Shown: in pieces, positions 53,878 to 63,654 of the stretch
Layout of the letters: every line of letters starts with the position of its first letter
Position numbering within the stretch: the first letter of the stretch is position 1
Assembly: GCF_036924515.1 (NCBI RefSeq)
Contig: NZ_JAZHRR010000001.1
Location: 4,931,001 to 4,995,000, forward strand
DNA length: 64,000 bases
Source of the DNA: Bradyrhizobium sp. AZCC 1610
Lineage (GTDB): Bacteria; Pseudomonadota; Alphaproteobacteria; Rhizobiales; Xanthobacteraceae
Direction of reading: 5' to 3'
The notes under the pieces: model-generated
Seen by the model: only the letters and a program-made list of their open reading frames with translations
Databases searched by the model: none
What the model was told of the DNA's origin: nothing
Program-made: the position numbers and the translations under genes

Positions 53878-53962
53878 GTAGCCCGGATGGAGCGCAGCGT
53901 AATCCGGGGACAGCTCGGCCGCGGCACGAATCCCGGATTGCGCTGCGCTCCATCCGGGCTAC
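53878..53962. repeat. Inverted repeat, GTAGCCCGGATGGAGCG family
   Basis: GTAGCCCGGATGGAGCGCAG at the left and CTGCGCTCCATCCGGGCTAC at the right pair almost perfectly over 31 bp. It ends eight bases before the nucleotidase start. A second member is at 63555-63645. Confidence 0.85.
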
Positions 53963-53969
53963 GATATCG

Positions 53970-55640
53970 ATGTCCATGAAAGTTCTCCTTCGTCCCATCC
54001 TTGCATTCGCGATCATGCTGGCGCTTGCCGCATCATCGCTCGCCCAGACCGCCGCGCCGGTGGACCTTCGCATTCTCGCGATCAACGATTTTCACGGCTA
54101 CCTTCGCCCGCCGCCGGGCGGGATCACGATTGCCGATCCCGAGGACAGGACGAAGAAGATCACTGTTCCCGCCGGGGGCGCGGAGCATATGGCGACGCTG
54201 GTCGGCCAACTCCGCGACGGGCACAAGAACTCGATCTTTGTTGCGGCCGGCGACTTGATCGGCGCCAGCCCGTTTTTGTCGGCGATGTTCCATGACGAGC
54301 CGACGATCGAGGCGCTGTCGATGATGGGGCTGGCGCTTTCTTCCGTCGGCAACCACGAATTCGACGAGGGCAAGGACGAACTCTTGCGTATGCAGAATGG
54401 CGGCTGCCATCCGGTCGACCAATGCCAGGGGCCGCACCCGTTTCTGGGCGCGAAATTTCGCTATCTCGCCGCCAGCACGTTCGAGAAGAGCAGCGGCAAG
54501 ACCGTGTTTCCTTCTTACGAAATCCGCGCATTCGACGGCATTCCGGCCGCCTTCATCGGCCTGACCTTGAAGGGTACACCGGGCCTCGTCTCGCCGACAG
54601 GCGTTGCCGATCTCGAATTTCGCGACGAAGCCAGTACGGTGAACGCGCTGATCCCGGAATTGAAAGCGCGCGGCGTCGAGGCCATCGTCGTCCTGATCCA
54701 CGAAGGCGGATTGCCGACGGGCGACTACAACGAATGCCCTGGCGTTTCGGGCCCGATCGTCGACATCGTCAAGAAGTTCGACAAGGCGGTCGACGTTGTG
54801 GTCTCCGGCCACACCCACCGGGCCTATGTCTGCGAGATCGACGGGCGGCTCGTCACATCAGGCGACAAATACGGCACCCTCGTCACCGCGATCGATCTCA
54901 AGCTTGATCCGACGACGCGCGATGTCGTCAGCGCCAAAGCCGACAACACCATCGTGCGATCAGCAACGCTCGCGAAGGACGTCCGGCAAACTGCGCTGAT
55001 CGAATCCTACGACAGGCTGGCCGCGCCGATCGCCAACCGCCCGGCGGGTTCGGTGACGGCCACGCTGTCGCGCGTCCCCAACAATGCCGGCGAAAGCCCG
55101 CTCGGCGACATCATCGCAGACGCGCAACTCGCGGCCACCAGCGCCGAGGAAAAAGGCGGCGCGGTCATCGCCTTCACCAATCCCGGCGGCGTGCGCGCCG
55201 ATGTAACGCGCAGAGAGGACGGCGCGGTGACCTATGGCGACGTGTTCGCCAGCCAGCCGTTCCGCAACCAACTGGTGACGATCACGCTGACGGGAAAACA
55301 GATCAAGGACATGCTGGAGCAGCAATGGCTCGACCCGAAACGGCCGAGGATCCTGCAGGTGTCGAAAGGATTCGCCTATGCGTGGGACGGATCGAAGCCT
55401 GACGGCGAGCGCGTGCTGCCTGAACGGATGTCGCTGAACGGACAGCCGCTCGATCCCGCCGCGAGCTATCGCGTCACCGTCAACAATTTCCTGTTCGTCG
55501 GCGGCGACGGTTTTACCGTGCTCACCCAGGGAACCGCGCCGCTGATCGGCGTCTACGATTCCGACGCGCTGCATGCCTATTTCAAGGCCAATAGCCCGGT
55601 CAGCCCGACCACAGTGGATCGCATTGTCAGGGTAAATTAG
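53970..55640 (+). CDS. Bifunctional metallophosphatase/5'-nucleotidase (UshA-like)
   Basis: A 556-residue periplasmic enzyme. Signal peptide: LLRPILAFAIMLALAASSLA. The metallophosphatase domain shows ILAINDFHGYL (Asp, His), FVAAGDLIGASPFLSAMF, SVGNHEFDEG and VVSGHTHRAYVCEI. The C-terminal nucleotide-binding domain has PLGDIIADAQLAATS, IAFTNPGGVRADV and GDVFASQPFRNQLV. It hydrolyses extracellular nucleotides to nucleosides and phosphate. Start ATG 53970 or 53976; both lie just after an inverted repeat and lack a strong ribosome-binding site. Confidence 0.92.
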   Translation: MSMKVLLRPILAFAIMLALAASSLAQTAAPVDLRILAINDFHGYLRPPPGGITIADPEDRTKKITVPAGGAEHMATLVGQLRDGHKNSIFVAAGDLIGASPFLSAMFHDEPTIEALSMMGLALSSVGNHEFDEGKDELLRMQNGGCHPVDQCQGPHPFLGAKFRYLAASTFEKSSGKTVFPSYEIRAFDGIPAAFIGLTLKGTPGLVSPTGVADLEFRDEASTVNALIPELKARGVEAIVVLIHEGGLPTGDYNECPGVSGPIVDIVKKFDKAVDVVVSGHTHRAYVCEIDGRLVTSGDKYGTLVTAIDLKLDPTTRDVVSAKADNTIVRSATLAKDVRQTALIESYDRLAAPIANRPAGSVTATLSRVPNNAGESPLGDIIADAQLAATSAEEKGGAVIAFTNPGGVRADVTRREDGAVTYGDVFASQPFRNQLVTITLTGKQIKDMLEQQWLDPKRPRILQVSKGFAYAWDGSKPDGERVLPERMSLNGQPLDPAASYRVTVNNFLFVGGDGFTVLTQGTAPLIGVYDSDALHAYFKANSPVSPTTVDRIVRVN

Positions 55641-55925
55641 CAGCGACGCGCGAGGGGCAGTGTTCCCCGGATGCTGCGCAGCACGAAGTGGTGCGCTGCT
55701 GATCCGGGGTCCACATATTTTGCTGCGGTGGGTCCCGGCTCTGCGGTGCATCGTCACCGGACGATGCTTCGCATCGCCGGGGAGACGCTGCACCGCGTCC
55801 GGGACACGGAAACTGGCAGAAAAGCCATCATCGTCTTGCGAAATGCGTGGGCCTTTCCGAGCGGCCCCTAACCGCCTAGATTAGCCGATCCGTTGCCGGC
55901 GCGCGCCTCAACGCCAGGATTTTGC
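55641..55925. other. Spacer with CCCCGGAT-type inverted repeat
   Basis: Bases 55665-55709 form an imperfect hairpin (CCCCGGAT ... ATCCGGGG, with inner GCAGCAC/GTGCGCTGC). Further palindromic segments run to about 55800. No gene is seen. Confidence 0.55.
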
Positions 55926-56852
55926 ATGACACTCCTTCTGACGCATACCGCCTGTCTCGACCATCTCACGCCCCCGGGGCATCCCGAACGCCCCGACCGG
56001 CTGCGCGCGGTCGCCGAGGTGCTGGCGGACGATCGTTTCAAGCCGCTCGCGCGCGGCGAAGCGCCGGAAGGCAATCTTGATTCCGTCACGCTGTGCCACG
56101 GCGAGCATTATATCGGCGAGCTCCGCCATATCGCCCCCCAAAGCGGCATGATCTATATCGACGGCGACACTTCGATGTCGCCGGGCACCTGGGAGGCCGT
56201 GATGCGCGGCGTCGGCGGCGCGGTCGCGGCAACGGATGCGGTGATGGCAGGCACGCATCAGAACGCCTTCGTCGCGGTGCGCCCGCCCGGCCATCATGCC
56301 GAGGTCTCCAAGCCGATGGGCTTCTGCTTCTTCGACAATGTCGCCATTGCCGCCCGTCACGCCCAGCGCAACTACGGCATCGGCCGCGCGGCGATCGTCG
56401 ATTTCGACGTCCATCACGGCAACGGCACGCAAGACATCTTCTGGCACGATCCGACCGTGATGTATTGCTCGACGCATCAGATGCCGCTGTTTCCGGGCAC
56501 CGGCGCCAGCGGCGAGCGCGGCGAGCACGACACCATCGTCAATGCGCCGCTGGCTTCCGAGGACGGCAGCGCCAAGTTCCGCTCGGCGTTCGAAAACCTG
56601 ATCCTGCCGCAATTGCAGAAGTTCTCCCCGGAACTGGTCATCATCTCCGCCGGCTTCGACGCGCATCACCGCGATCCGCTGGCCTCGATCAACCTGAAGG
56701 CGGACGATTTCGGCTGGGTCACGCGCAAGCTGATGGATGTGGCGGAGACAAGCGCAGGTGGTCGGGTTGTGTCGGTGCTCGAGGGCGGCTACGACCTGCA
56801 GGGGCTGAAAGAGTCGGTTGCGGCGCATGTCACCGCATTGATGGGCGCGTAG
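55926..56852 (+). CDS. Histone deacetylase-family (class II-like) deacetylase
   Basis: A 308-residue arginase/deacetylase-fold enzyme. Zinc and catalytic motifs: RPPGHHAEVSKPMGFCFFDN (His pair), VDFDVHHGNGTQDIFW (zinc Asp/His), HQMPLFPGTG, and ISAGFDAHHRDPLAS (second Asp). These act on acetylpolyamines or acetyl-lysine. AGGA seven bases before ATG 55926 sets the start. It precedes xseB by 73 bp and may be co-transcribed. Confidence 0.93.
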   Translation: MTLLLTHTACLDHLTPPGHPERPDRLRAVAEVLADDRFKPLARGEAPEGNLDSVTLCHGEHYIGELRHIAPQSGMIYIDGDTSMSPGTWEAVMRGVGGAVAATDAVMAGTHQNAFVAVRPPGHHAEVSKPMGFCFFDNVAIAARHAQRNYGIGRAAIVDFDVHHGNGTQDIFWHDPTVMYCSTHQMPLFPGTGASGERGEHDTIVNAPLASEDGSAKFRSAFENLILPQLQKFSPELVIISAGFDAHHRDPLASINLKADDFGWVTRKLMDVAETSAGGRVVSVLEGGYDLQGLKESVAAHVTALMGA

Positions 56853-56925
56853 ATCCCCGCCACAATAGCCCCGCAAAATGTTGTTTGATTCAGCGCTCTT
56901 AGGGGGGCGCATTCGGGAACTCGAT

Positions 56926-57177
56926 ATGGCCGAAAATACCCAGCTGGACGTCAAGAAACTCTCCTTCGAGCGCGCGATCGAGGAACTTGAATCGATCGTC
57001 ACGCGGCTCGAGGGCGGCAAGGTGCCGCTCGAGGAATCGGTCGCGATCTATGAGCGCGGCGAGGCGCTGAAGCGCCGCTGCGAAGAGCTGCTGCGGCAGG
57101 CCGAGGCCCGCGTCGACAAGATCACCACCGACGCCAACGGACAGGTCACCGGGACCGAGCCGCTCGACGTGCAGTGA
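56926..57177 (+). CDS. xseB: Exodeoxyribonuclease VII small subunit
   Basis: An 83-residue helical protein. LSFERAIEELESIVTRLEGG, then KVPLEESVAIYERGEALKRR and CEELLRQAEARVDKI match XseB over its whole length. It joins XseA to form exonuclease VII, degrading single-stranded DNA. ATG 56926 is chosen over 56878, which would add 16 unconserved residues. Confidence 0.95.
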   Translation: MAENTQLDVKKLSFERAIEELESIVTRLEGGKVPLEESVAIYERGEALKRRCEELLRQAEARVDKITTDANGQVTGTEPLDVQ

Positions 57178-57309
57178 TCCGGCCGGCGGGAAGGCCCCGC
57201 CCACCCGAAACGCTGAATGCCGCCCAATATGGTAGCCGATTTAGTCGCCTAATTAGTTCTTGGCGCCCTGCCGAGCCTGTTATAGTCGGCCATCATCCGG
57301 GGACAGTAC

Positions 57310-58608
57310 GTGCGCGTCCAGCACCGCCATATCATCTATATTCAGGGCTACGATCCGCGCGGGCTGGCGCAATATTACCGCATGTTCCGGACCGAACTGC
57401 GCAAGTTCGGCCGCCTTTACCAGCTCCAGGCCACCATCAGCCGGCCCAAGGTCGCTGCCGACGACGAGATCGCGTCCTGGACCATCGATACCGCAGCTGA
57501 GGACTGGCAGACCCGCACGACTTACGATTTCCTCCGGTTCGAGGATTTCATCCAGCAGGACCTGGCGTCGCCGATCTGGCGCACGGTGTTCAGCGCGGTG
57601 TGGATCTACTGGCGCCTTATCTTCGCCGGCACCATCGCCCGCTTCGGCAAGGCGAACTGGCGCTTTGCCACGTTCATCACCTATCCGCATCTTGTGCTGC
57701 TGCTCGAAGCCGCCGGTGCCGCAGCCATCGCTTTCGTGTTCGAGAAGGGCCTCAACGCCATCGGCATTCCCGATCCTTTCAGCATCGCGGCCGCGATCGC
57801 GATCTTCGTAGGGCTGCTCGGAGCCGTGCTGAAATACACGGAAAACGCCACCTACGTGCTCTATCTCTTGTGCGACACGATCTGGACCTGGGAATTCTCG
57901 CACCGCGAACGCCCGGAATGGGACCAGCGCATCGACCGCTTCGCGCAGCACCTGGTCAATGTCGCGAAAAGCAGCGACGCCGAAGAAATCGTCATTGTCG
58001 GCCATAGTTCCGGATCGTTCCTGTCGACGGAAGTGCTGGCGCGCGCACTGAAGCTCGACCCCGCGCTCGGCCGTCACGGGCCGCGGATCGTGCTGCTGAC
58101 GATCGGCGGCAATTTCCCGATCGTCGGCTATCACGCGGTGTCGCAGCCGTTCCGCGACCATCTACGGCAGCTCGCCATCGAGCCGTCGATCGACTGGATC
58201 GACTGCCAGGCTCGCAAGGACGTGATGAACTTCTACCAGTTCGATCCGATCACGAGCCACGGCATCGACGTCGGCGCCTTAAGGCGCAACCCGAAGATCG
58301 TGCCGGTCCGCTTCCGTGACATCATCCGCCCCGAGCACTACGAAAAGTTTCGCTGGCAGTTCTTCCGCGTGCATTTCCAGTTCGTGATGGCCAACGAACT
58401 GCCCAATGCCTACGACTTCTTCATGATCGTCTGCGGGCCGGTCCCGCTCAGCGCACGGATGACCGTCCCCGACGCCGCGCTCGATGTCGCAACCGGCGAT
58501 TCCGGAGTGCGCGCGAGGGGTTGGAAAAGGATCGAAGCGGCCACGACGGCGGCCGAAAGTGCCGCCGATTTGAGCAAATTGGAACCATCCGCCCGCCGCA
58601 GCGGTTGA
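57310..58608 (+). CDS. Membrane-associated alpha/beta-hydrolase-like protein
   Basis: A 432-residue protein. IIYIQGYDPRGLAQYYRMF opens like an alpha/beta hydrolase oxyanion strand. Two hydrophobic helices follow in the middle (LVLLLEAAGAAAIAFVF; AAAIAIFVGLLGAVLKY). The nucleophile elbow is IVIVGHSSGSFLSTEVLA (G-H-S-S-G). A late Asp/His region lies near SIDWIDCQARKDVMNFYQFD and RVHFQFVMANELP. The membrane insert within a hydrolase is unusual. Likely an inner-membrane lipase or esterase; substrate unknown. GTG start at 57310. Confidence 0.7.
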   Translation: MRVQHRHIIYIQGYDPRGLAQYYRMFRTELRKFGRLYQLQATISRPKVAADDEIASWTIDTAAEDWQTRTTYDFLRFEDFIQQDLASPIWRTVFSAVWIYWRLIFAGTIARFGKANWRFATFITYPHLVLLLEAAGAAAIAFVFEKGLNAIGIPDPFSIAAAIAIFVGLLGAVLKYTENATYVLYLLCDTIWTWEFSHRERPEWDQRIDRFAQHLVNVAKSSDAEEIVIVGHSSGSFLSTEVLARALKLDPALGRHGPRIVLLTIGGNFPIVGYHAVSQPFRDHLRQLAIEPSIDWIDCQARKDVMNFYQFDPITSHGIDVGALRRNPKIVPVRFRDIIRPEHYEKFRWQFFRVHFQFVMANELPNAYDFFMIVCGPVPLSARMTVPDAALDVATGDSGVRARGWKRIEAATTAAESAADLSKLEPSARRSG

Positions 58609-58960
58609 AAAATTCGCGGTTTATCCGGCTCATGCCCCGGAACCGAATCGGCTCTCCGGGTTGGCTTTGGCGGCGGCTTTGGTGTAAAGCTTGCGGCTCT
58701 ATGGGCTGGGAGAGCAGCCTGCGGGCTAACTTTCGACGGCAGCAAGTGCTTCAAATAGCTAAGGAAACTGAACCGAGAAGGGTTTCGAAGCTACTAACGT
58801 GATGCATATCACATGGTTTAGGCCAGAGTGCATCTAGGCTTTCAAATCAGGTACCGGCCCGCCGAGATGGCACCGGGGTCTGGATTTTCACGGCGCGGTT
58901 AACGCGCTTCCCGTCTCGCGTCGGGCCACTGGCCCCGACATGCAAAATTGGAATATCGCT
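58609..58960. other. Spacer before dxs
   Basis: About 350 bp. No gene, repeat or convincing terminator is recognised; the dxs promoter presumably lies here. Confidence 0.5.
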
Positions 58961-60886
58961 GTGACCACATTTAGTAAAACGCCGCTTCTCGATACCATCC
59001 GCACGCCCGACGACCTTCGCAAGCTCAAGATCGAGCAGGTGCGTCAGGTCGCCGACGAACTCCGCCAGGAAACCATCGACGCCGTTTCGGTGACCGGCGG
59101 CCACTTCGGCGCCGGCCTCGGCGTCGTGGAACTCACCACCGCGATCCACTACACCTTCGACACACCGCGCGACCGCCTGATCTGGGACGTCGGCCACCAG
59201 GCCTACCCGCACAAGATCCTGACCGGCCGCCGCGACCGCATCCGCACGCTGCGCACCGGCGGCGGCCTCTCCGGCTTCACCAAGCGCAGCGAGAGCGACT
59301 ACGATCCGTTTGGCGCCGCGCACTCCTCAACCTCGATTTCGGCCGGCCTCGGCATGGCGGTGGCGCGCGACCTCGCCGGCGGCAAGAACAACGTTATCGC
59401 CGTGATCGGTGACGGCGCGATGTCAGCCGGCATGGCCTATGAGGCCATGAACAATGCGGGCGCAATGAATTCACGCCTGATCGTGATCCTCAACGACAAC
59501 GACATGTCGATTGCGCCGCCGGTCGGCGCGATGAGCGCATATCTGTCGCGGCTCTATTCCGGCAAGACCTACCGCACGCTGCGCGAGGCGGCCAAACAGA
59601 TCAACAAGCGCCTGCCGAAGATCCTCGCCAACCGCGCCAACCGCGTCGAGGAATATTCCCGCGGCTTCATGATGGACGGCGGCACGCTGTTCGAGGAACT
59701 CGGCTTCTATTACGTCGGCCCGATCGACGGTCATAACCTCGACCATCTACTGCCGGTTCTGAAGAACGTCCGCGACATGGAAACCGGCCCGATCCTGGTT
59801 CACGTCGTGACGCAGAAGGGCAAGGGTTACGGCCCGGCGGAAGCTTCCGCCGACAAGTATCATGCGGTGGTCAAATTCGACGTCGCCACCGGCGCCCAGG
59901 CGAAAGCAAAACCGAACGCGCCGGCCTACCAGAACGTGTTCGGCCAGAGCCTCGTCAAGGAAGCCGAGAAGGACGACAAGGTCGTCGCCATCACCGCGGC
60001 GATGCCGTCCGGCACCGGCGTCGACATCTTCAACAAGGCCTTCCCCAACCGCACCTTCGATGTCGGCATTGCCGAGCAGCATGCGGTGACGTTTGCCGCC
60101 GGCCTTGCCACCGAAGGCTACAAGCCGTTCTGCGCGATCTACTCGACCTTCCTGCAGCGCGGCTATGACCAGGTGGTCCACGACGTCGCGATCCAGAGCC
60201 TGCCGGTGCGTTTTGCAATCGACCGCGCCGGCCTGGTCGGCGCCGACGGCGCGACCCATGCCGGTTCGTTCGACAACGCCTATCTTGGCTGCCTGCCGAA
60301 CTTCGTCATCATGGCGGCGTCCGACGAGGCCGAACTGGTGCACATGGTCGCCACCCAAGTCGCGATCAACGACCGGCCGAGCGCGGTGCGCTATCCGCGC
60401 GGCGAAGGCCGCGGCGTCGAAATGCCGGAGTTCGGCGTTCCCCTCGAGATCGGCAAGGGCCGCATCGTCCGCCAGGGCAACAAGATCGCCCTGCTCTCGT
60501 TCGGCACGCGCATGGCCGAATGCGAGAAGGCCGCCGACGAACTCGCCGCCCACGGCCTTTCCACCACCATCGCCGACGCCCGCTTCATGAAGCCGCTCGA
60601 CGTCGATCTGGTGCTGAAGCTGGCGCGCGACCACGAGGTGCTGCTCACCATCGAGGAAGGCTCGATCGGCGGCTTCGGTTCGCACGTGATGCAGACGCTG
60701 GCCGAACATGGCATGCTCGACGGCGGATTGCGGATGCGCGCGATGATCCTGCCCGACGAGTTCATCGACCACGACTCGCCGAACGCGATGTATGCCCATG
60801 CCGGCCTCGACGCCAAGGGCATCGTCGCCAAGGTGTTCGATGCGCTCGGCAAGGACTACAAGACCGAGACCGTCAAGCTCGCCTGA
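58961..60886 (+). CDS. dxs: 1-deoxy-D-xylulose-5-phosphate synthase
   Basis: A 641-residue thiamine-diphosphate enzyme that condenses pyruvate and glyceraldehyde-3-phosphate, the first step of the MEP isoprenoid pathway. [36 protein letters not shown] and the ThDP motif [18 protein letters not shown] are in the first half. In the second, [18 protein letters not shown] carries the conserved Glu, and [16 protein letters not shown] follows. GTG 58961 gives the usual family length; ATG 58940 would add seven residues. Confidence 0.97.
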   Translation: MTTFSKTPLLDTIRTPDDLRKLKIEQVRQVADELRQETIDAVSVTGGHFGAGLGVVELTTAIHYTFDTPRDRLIWDVGHQAYPHKILTGRRDRIRTLRTGGGLSGFTKRSESDYDPFGAAHSSTSISAGLGMAVARDLAGGKNNVIAVIGDGAMSAGMAYEAMNNAGAMNSRLIVILNDNDMSIAPPVGAMSAYLSRLYSGKTYRTLREAAKQINKRLPKILANRANRVEEYSRGFMMDGGTLFEELGFYYVGPIDGHNLDHLLPVLKNVRDMETGPILVHVVTQKGKGYGPAEASADKYHAVVKFDVATGAQAKAKPNAPAYQNVFGQSLVKEAEKDDKVVAITAAMPSGTGVDIFNKAFPNRTFDVGIAEQHAVTFAAGLATEGYKPFCAIYSTFLQRGYDQVVHDVAIQSLPVRFAIDRAGLVGADGATHAGSFDNAYLGCLPNFVIMAASDEAELVHMVATQVAINDRPSAVRYPRGEGRGVEMPEFGVPLEIGKGRIVRQGNKIALLSFGTRMAECEKAADELAAHGLSTTIADARFMKPLDVDLVLKLARDHEVLLTIEEGSIGGFGSHVMQTLAEHGMLDGGLRMRAMILPDEFIDHDSPNAMYAHAGLDAKGIVAKVFDALGKDYKTETVKLA

Positions 60887-60895
60887 GGCACAGCC

Positions 60896-60926
60896 GCTTC
60901 GGTTCTGACCTGGTCAGAACCGAAGC
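60896..60926 (+). terminator. 14-bp hairpin after dxs, followed by tandem repeats
   Basis: GCTTCGGTTCTGAC (60896-60909) pairs with GTCAGAACCGAAGC (60913-60926) around CTG. A CAGAACCGAAGC unit then recurs twice more to 60956, giving alternative pairings. There is no T-run; the element probably terminates or stabilises dxs mRNA. Confidence 0.5.
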
Positions 60927-60982
60927 CTTGCAGAACCGAAGCCTCGCAGAACCGAAGAGCTGGCTCTTCGCCGGTAATCCCC

Positions 60983-61546
60983 ATGAAGATCTATCTGGCA
61001 GGTCCCGATGTGTTCCTGCCGGACGCCGTCGAGATCGGGCGCCGCAAGGTCGCGGTCTGCGCCCGCCATGGCGTGAGCGGCCTCTATCCGCTCGACAATG
61101 CGGTCGATCTTTCGGCCGCCGACGCCTCGCTCGCGATCTTCAAGGGCAACGAAGCGATGATGGACGCGGCGGACGCGATCATTGCCAATCTTACGCCGTT
61201 TCGCGGCCCAAGTGCGGACGCCGGCACGGTCTATGAACTCGGCTACATGGCCGGCCGCGGCAAGTTCTGTCTGGCCTACAGCAACGACCCCGCCATCTAT
61301 GCCGAGCGGGTTGCGCGATCCTTTGCGGTCACGAAAGCCAGTGGCGGTCATCTGATCGACGACGACGGACTGACGGTGGAAGATTTCGGCCTGCCCGACA
61401 ACCTCATGATGATCCACACGCTCGACCTGCATGGTGCTAGACTGGTGACGCCGCGGCAGCGGCCTGCGGACATCTGGCACGATCTCACCTCGTTCGAAGC
61501 CTGCGTTGCGCTTGCGGCGGATCGCGCCACCGGCAAATCGGACTGA
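60983..61546 (+). CDS. Nucleoside 2-deoxyribosyltransferase-family protein
   Basis: A 187-residue enzyme of the NDT family. [19 protein letters not shown] is the conserved N-terminus (substrate loop), [20 protein letters not shown] carries the Asp, and [14 protein letters not shown] contains the catalytic Glu. These proteins transfer or hydrolyse 2-deoxyribose of nucleosides, acting in salvage or nucleotide clean-up. It lies 2 bp upstream of tlyA, so the two are likely co-transcribed. Confidence 0.88.
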   Translation: MKIYLAGPDVFLPDAVEIGRRKVAVCARHGVSGLYPLDNAVDLSAADASLAIFKGNEAMMDAADAIIANLTPFRGPSADAGTVYELGYMAGRGKFCLAYSNDPAIYAERVARSFAVTKASGGHLIDDDGLTVEDFGLPDNLMMIHTLDLHGARLVTPRQRPADIWHDLTSFEACVALAADRATGKSD

Positions 61547-61548
61547 CC

Positions 61549-62304
61549 TTGGCGAAAACGAGCAACAGCGAAACTTCTGCCCGCAAGCGCGTGGACGTGC
61601 TGCTGGTCGAGCGCGGCCTGTTCGATAGCCGCGCCCGCGCCCGTGCGGCGATCGACGCCGGCGGCGTGACCGCCGACGGCAGGCCCGTGCTGAAGGCGTC
61701 GGAGATGATCGCCGCCAATGCCGAATTGTCCGCGCAGCCCGCGCACCCCTACGTCTCGCGCGGCGGCGTCAAGCTCGCCGGCGCCCTGGAGCAATATCCG
61801 ATCGAGATCGAGGGCCATGTCTGCCTCGACGTCGGCGCCTCCACCGGCGGCTTCACCGAGGTGCTGCTGCAAAACGGCGCCAGCCTCGTCTTCGCCATCG
61901 ATGTCGGGCGCGGCCAGTTGCATCCCTCACTGCGCAGCCACGCCAAAATCGTATCGATGGAAGAAACCGACATCCGCAAGTTCGAGGGCAAGCGCCTGCC
62001 CGCCCGGCCGGATATCGTCGTCATCGACGTCAGCTTCATTTCCCTGAAGGTGGTGCTGCCGGTGGCGTTGTCGCTCGCCGCAGCACCAATGCATCTGCTG
62101 GCGCTGATCAAGCCGCAATTCGAGGCGGAGCGAAAGCACTCCAAGCGCGGCATCATCCGCAACGCGATGGTGCATCAGGAAATCTGCGACGATATCTCGG
62201 CATTCGCCGCCTCGCTCGGCTGCACCGATATCCAGGTGTTTCCCTCGTCGATCAAAGGCGGCGACGGCAATATCGAATTCTTCATGGGCGCGCGCCGTGG
62301 CTGA
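61549..62304 (+). CDS. tlyA: TlyA-family rRNA 2'-O-methyltransferase
   Basis: A 251-residue protein with an N-terminal S4 RNA-binding domain ([20 protein letters not shown], then [14 protein letters not shown]) and a SAM-binding FtsJ-like domain ([35 protein letters not shown]). [18 protein letters not shown] is the typical end region. TlyA methylates cytidine 2'-OH in rRNA and can act as a haemolysin-like protein. The start is TTG 61549. Its 3' end overlaps the next methyltransferase gene by eight bases. Confidence 0.93.
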   Translation: MAKTSNSETSARKRVDVLLVERGLFDSRARARAAIDAGGVTADGRPVLKASEMIAANAELSAQPAHPYVSRGGVKLAGALEQYPIEIEGHVCLDVGASTGGFTEVLLQNGASLVFAIDVGRGQLHPSLRSHAKIVSMEETDIRKFEGKRLPARPDIVVIDVSFISLKVVLPVALSLAAAPMHLLALIKPQFEAERKHSKRGIIRNAMVHQEICDDISAFAASLGCTDIQVFPSSIKGGDGNIEFFMGARRG

Positions 62305-63544
62305 CAGCGAGCGCCTCGTCATCGACCATGTCGGCCATCACGGCGACGGCGTCGCCATCGCAGGCGGCGGCAACATCTATGTGCCGTACACGCTGGGCGG
62401 CGAAACGATAGAGGCCGCAGCCGTTCCCGGTCACCATCCCGACCGCCGGCGATTGATCAAGGTCGAGGCCGCAAGCGTCGAGCGGATCGCGCCGTTCTGT
62501 CCGCATTTCGGCGTCTGCGGCGGCTGCGCGATCCAGCACTGGGACACTGAGCCCTATCGCGCCTGGAAGCGCGAGCTCGTGGTGACGACGCTGGCGCAGA
62601 CGGGAATCGATTGCGACGTCGCGCCCCTCCTCGATGCCCATGGCGCGGGCCGCAGGCGCATCACCCTGCACGGGCGGATAGGAACGCACGACGTGCTCAA
62701 GGTCGGCTATGCGGCGGCCGGTTCGCACGACATCATTCCGATCGACCGCTGCCCGATCCTCGACCCGCATCTGAACGGCGCGATCGAGGCGGCCTGGGCC
62801 GTCGCCGAGCCGCTGATATCGATGGGTAAGCCGCTCGACATCCAGATCACCGCGACCAATAGCGGGTTAGATGTCGATGTGCGCGGCTCCGGCCCGCTGT
62901 CGACCGCCTTGATCACCAGGCTGTCGCGCATCGCGGAGCAGCATCGGCTGGCGCGGCTGACGCGCCACGGCGAGCTGGTGCTGATGCGGACACAGCCCGT
63001 GATTTCGATCGGCGCCGCGCAGGTGGCGCTGCCGCCCGGCTCGTTCCTGCAGGCCACCGTGGCCGGCGAGGAAACGCTGGCCGCGCTGGTGTCGGACCAT
63101 TGCAAGCGCGCCAAACATATTGCCGACCTCTTCTGCGGCGTCGGCCCCTTCGCGCTGCGGCTTGCGGCGAAGTCGCGGGTAACCGCCCTCGACAGCGACG
63201 CCGGCGCGGTCGCGGCATTGCAGAAGGCTGCGACTTCGACGTCAGGGCTGAAGCCGGTCAAGGCGGAGGCGCGCGACCTGTTTCGCCGTCCGCTGATGCC
63301 GCAGGAGTTGCGCGACTACGACACGGTCGTGTTCGATCCCCCACGGCAAGGCGCGCAGGCGCAGGTGACGCAGCTTGCGGCGAGCAGGATTCCGACGGTG
63401 GTTGCGGTATCGTGCAACGCCACGACGTTCGCACGCGACGCGAAGATTTTGATCGACGGCGGCTACAAGATCGACGGCGTCACCCCGGTCGACCAGTTCC
63501 GCCACACGCCGCATGTGGAATTGGTGGCAAGGTTCAGGCGGTAA
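62297..63544 (+). CDS. RumA-like class I SAM-dependent RNA methyltransferase
   Basis: A 415-residue m5U-type methyltransferase. The Fe-S-type cysteines are in [18 protein letters not shown]. The SAM site is [16 protein letters not shown], the substrate motif [11 protein letters not shown] and the catalytic cysteine [13 protein letters not shown]. It should methylate a uridine in 23S rRNA or tRNA. GTG start overlaps tlyA. A long inverted repeat follows the stop. Confidence 0.93.
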   Translation: MADSERLVIDHVGHHGDGVAIAGGGNIYVPYTLGGETIEAAAVPGHHPDRRRLIKVEAASVERIAPFCPHFGVCGGCAIQHWDTEPYRAWKRELVVTTLAQTGIDCDVAPLLDAHGAGRRRITLHGRIGTHDVLKVGYAAAGSHDIIPIDRCPILDPHLNGAIEAAWAVAEPLISMGKPLDIQITATNSGLDVDVRGSGPLSTALITRLSRIAEQHRLARLTRHGELVLMRTQPVISIGAAQVALPPGSFLQATVAGEETLAALVSDHCKRAKHIADLFCGVGPFALRLAAKSRVTALDSDAGAVAALQKAATSTSGLKPVKAEARDLFRRPLMPQELRDYDTVVFDPPRQGAQAQVTQLAASRIPTVVAVSCNATTFARDAKILIDGGYKIDGVTPVDQFRHTPHVELVARFRR

Positions 63545-63554
63545 GCCGACGCGC

Positions 63555-63645
63555 GTAGCCCGGATGGAGCGAAGCGAAATCCGGGGCGGTGCAAGCGGTG
63601 ACGCTTATGGGAATCCCGGATTGCGCTTCGCTTCATCCGGGCTAC
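63555..63645. repeat. Inverted repeat, GTAGCCCGGATGGAGCG family
   Basis: GTAGCCCGGATGGAGCGAAG and CTTCGCTTCATCCGGGCTAC are the arm ends and pair with one mismatch in this part. It fills the space between two convergent genes, a typical location for transcription-terminating or nucleoid-associated repeats. Confidence 0.85.
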
Positions 63646-63654
63646 GAAATATGG

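Noticed and set aside
59747..60799. 350-codon minus-strand frame opposite dxs
   Set aside because: Antisense shadow of a well-conserved gene; composition is not protein-like.
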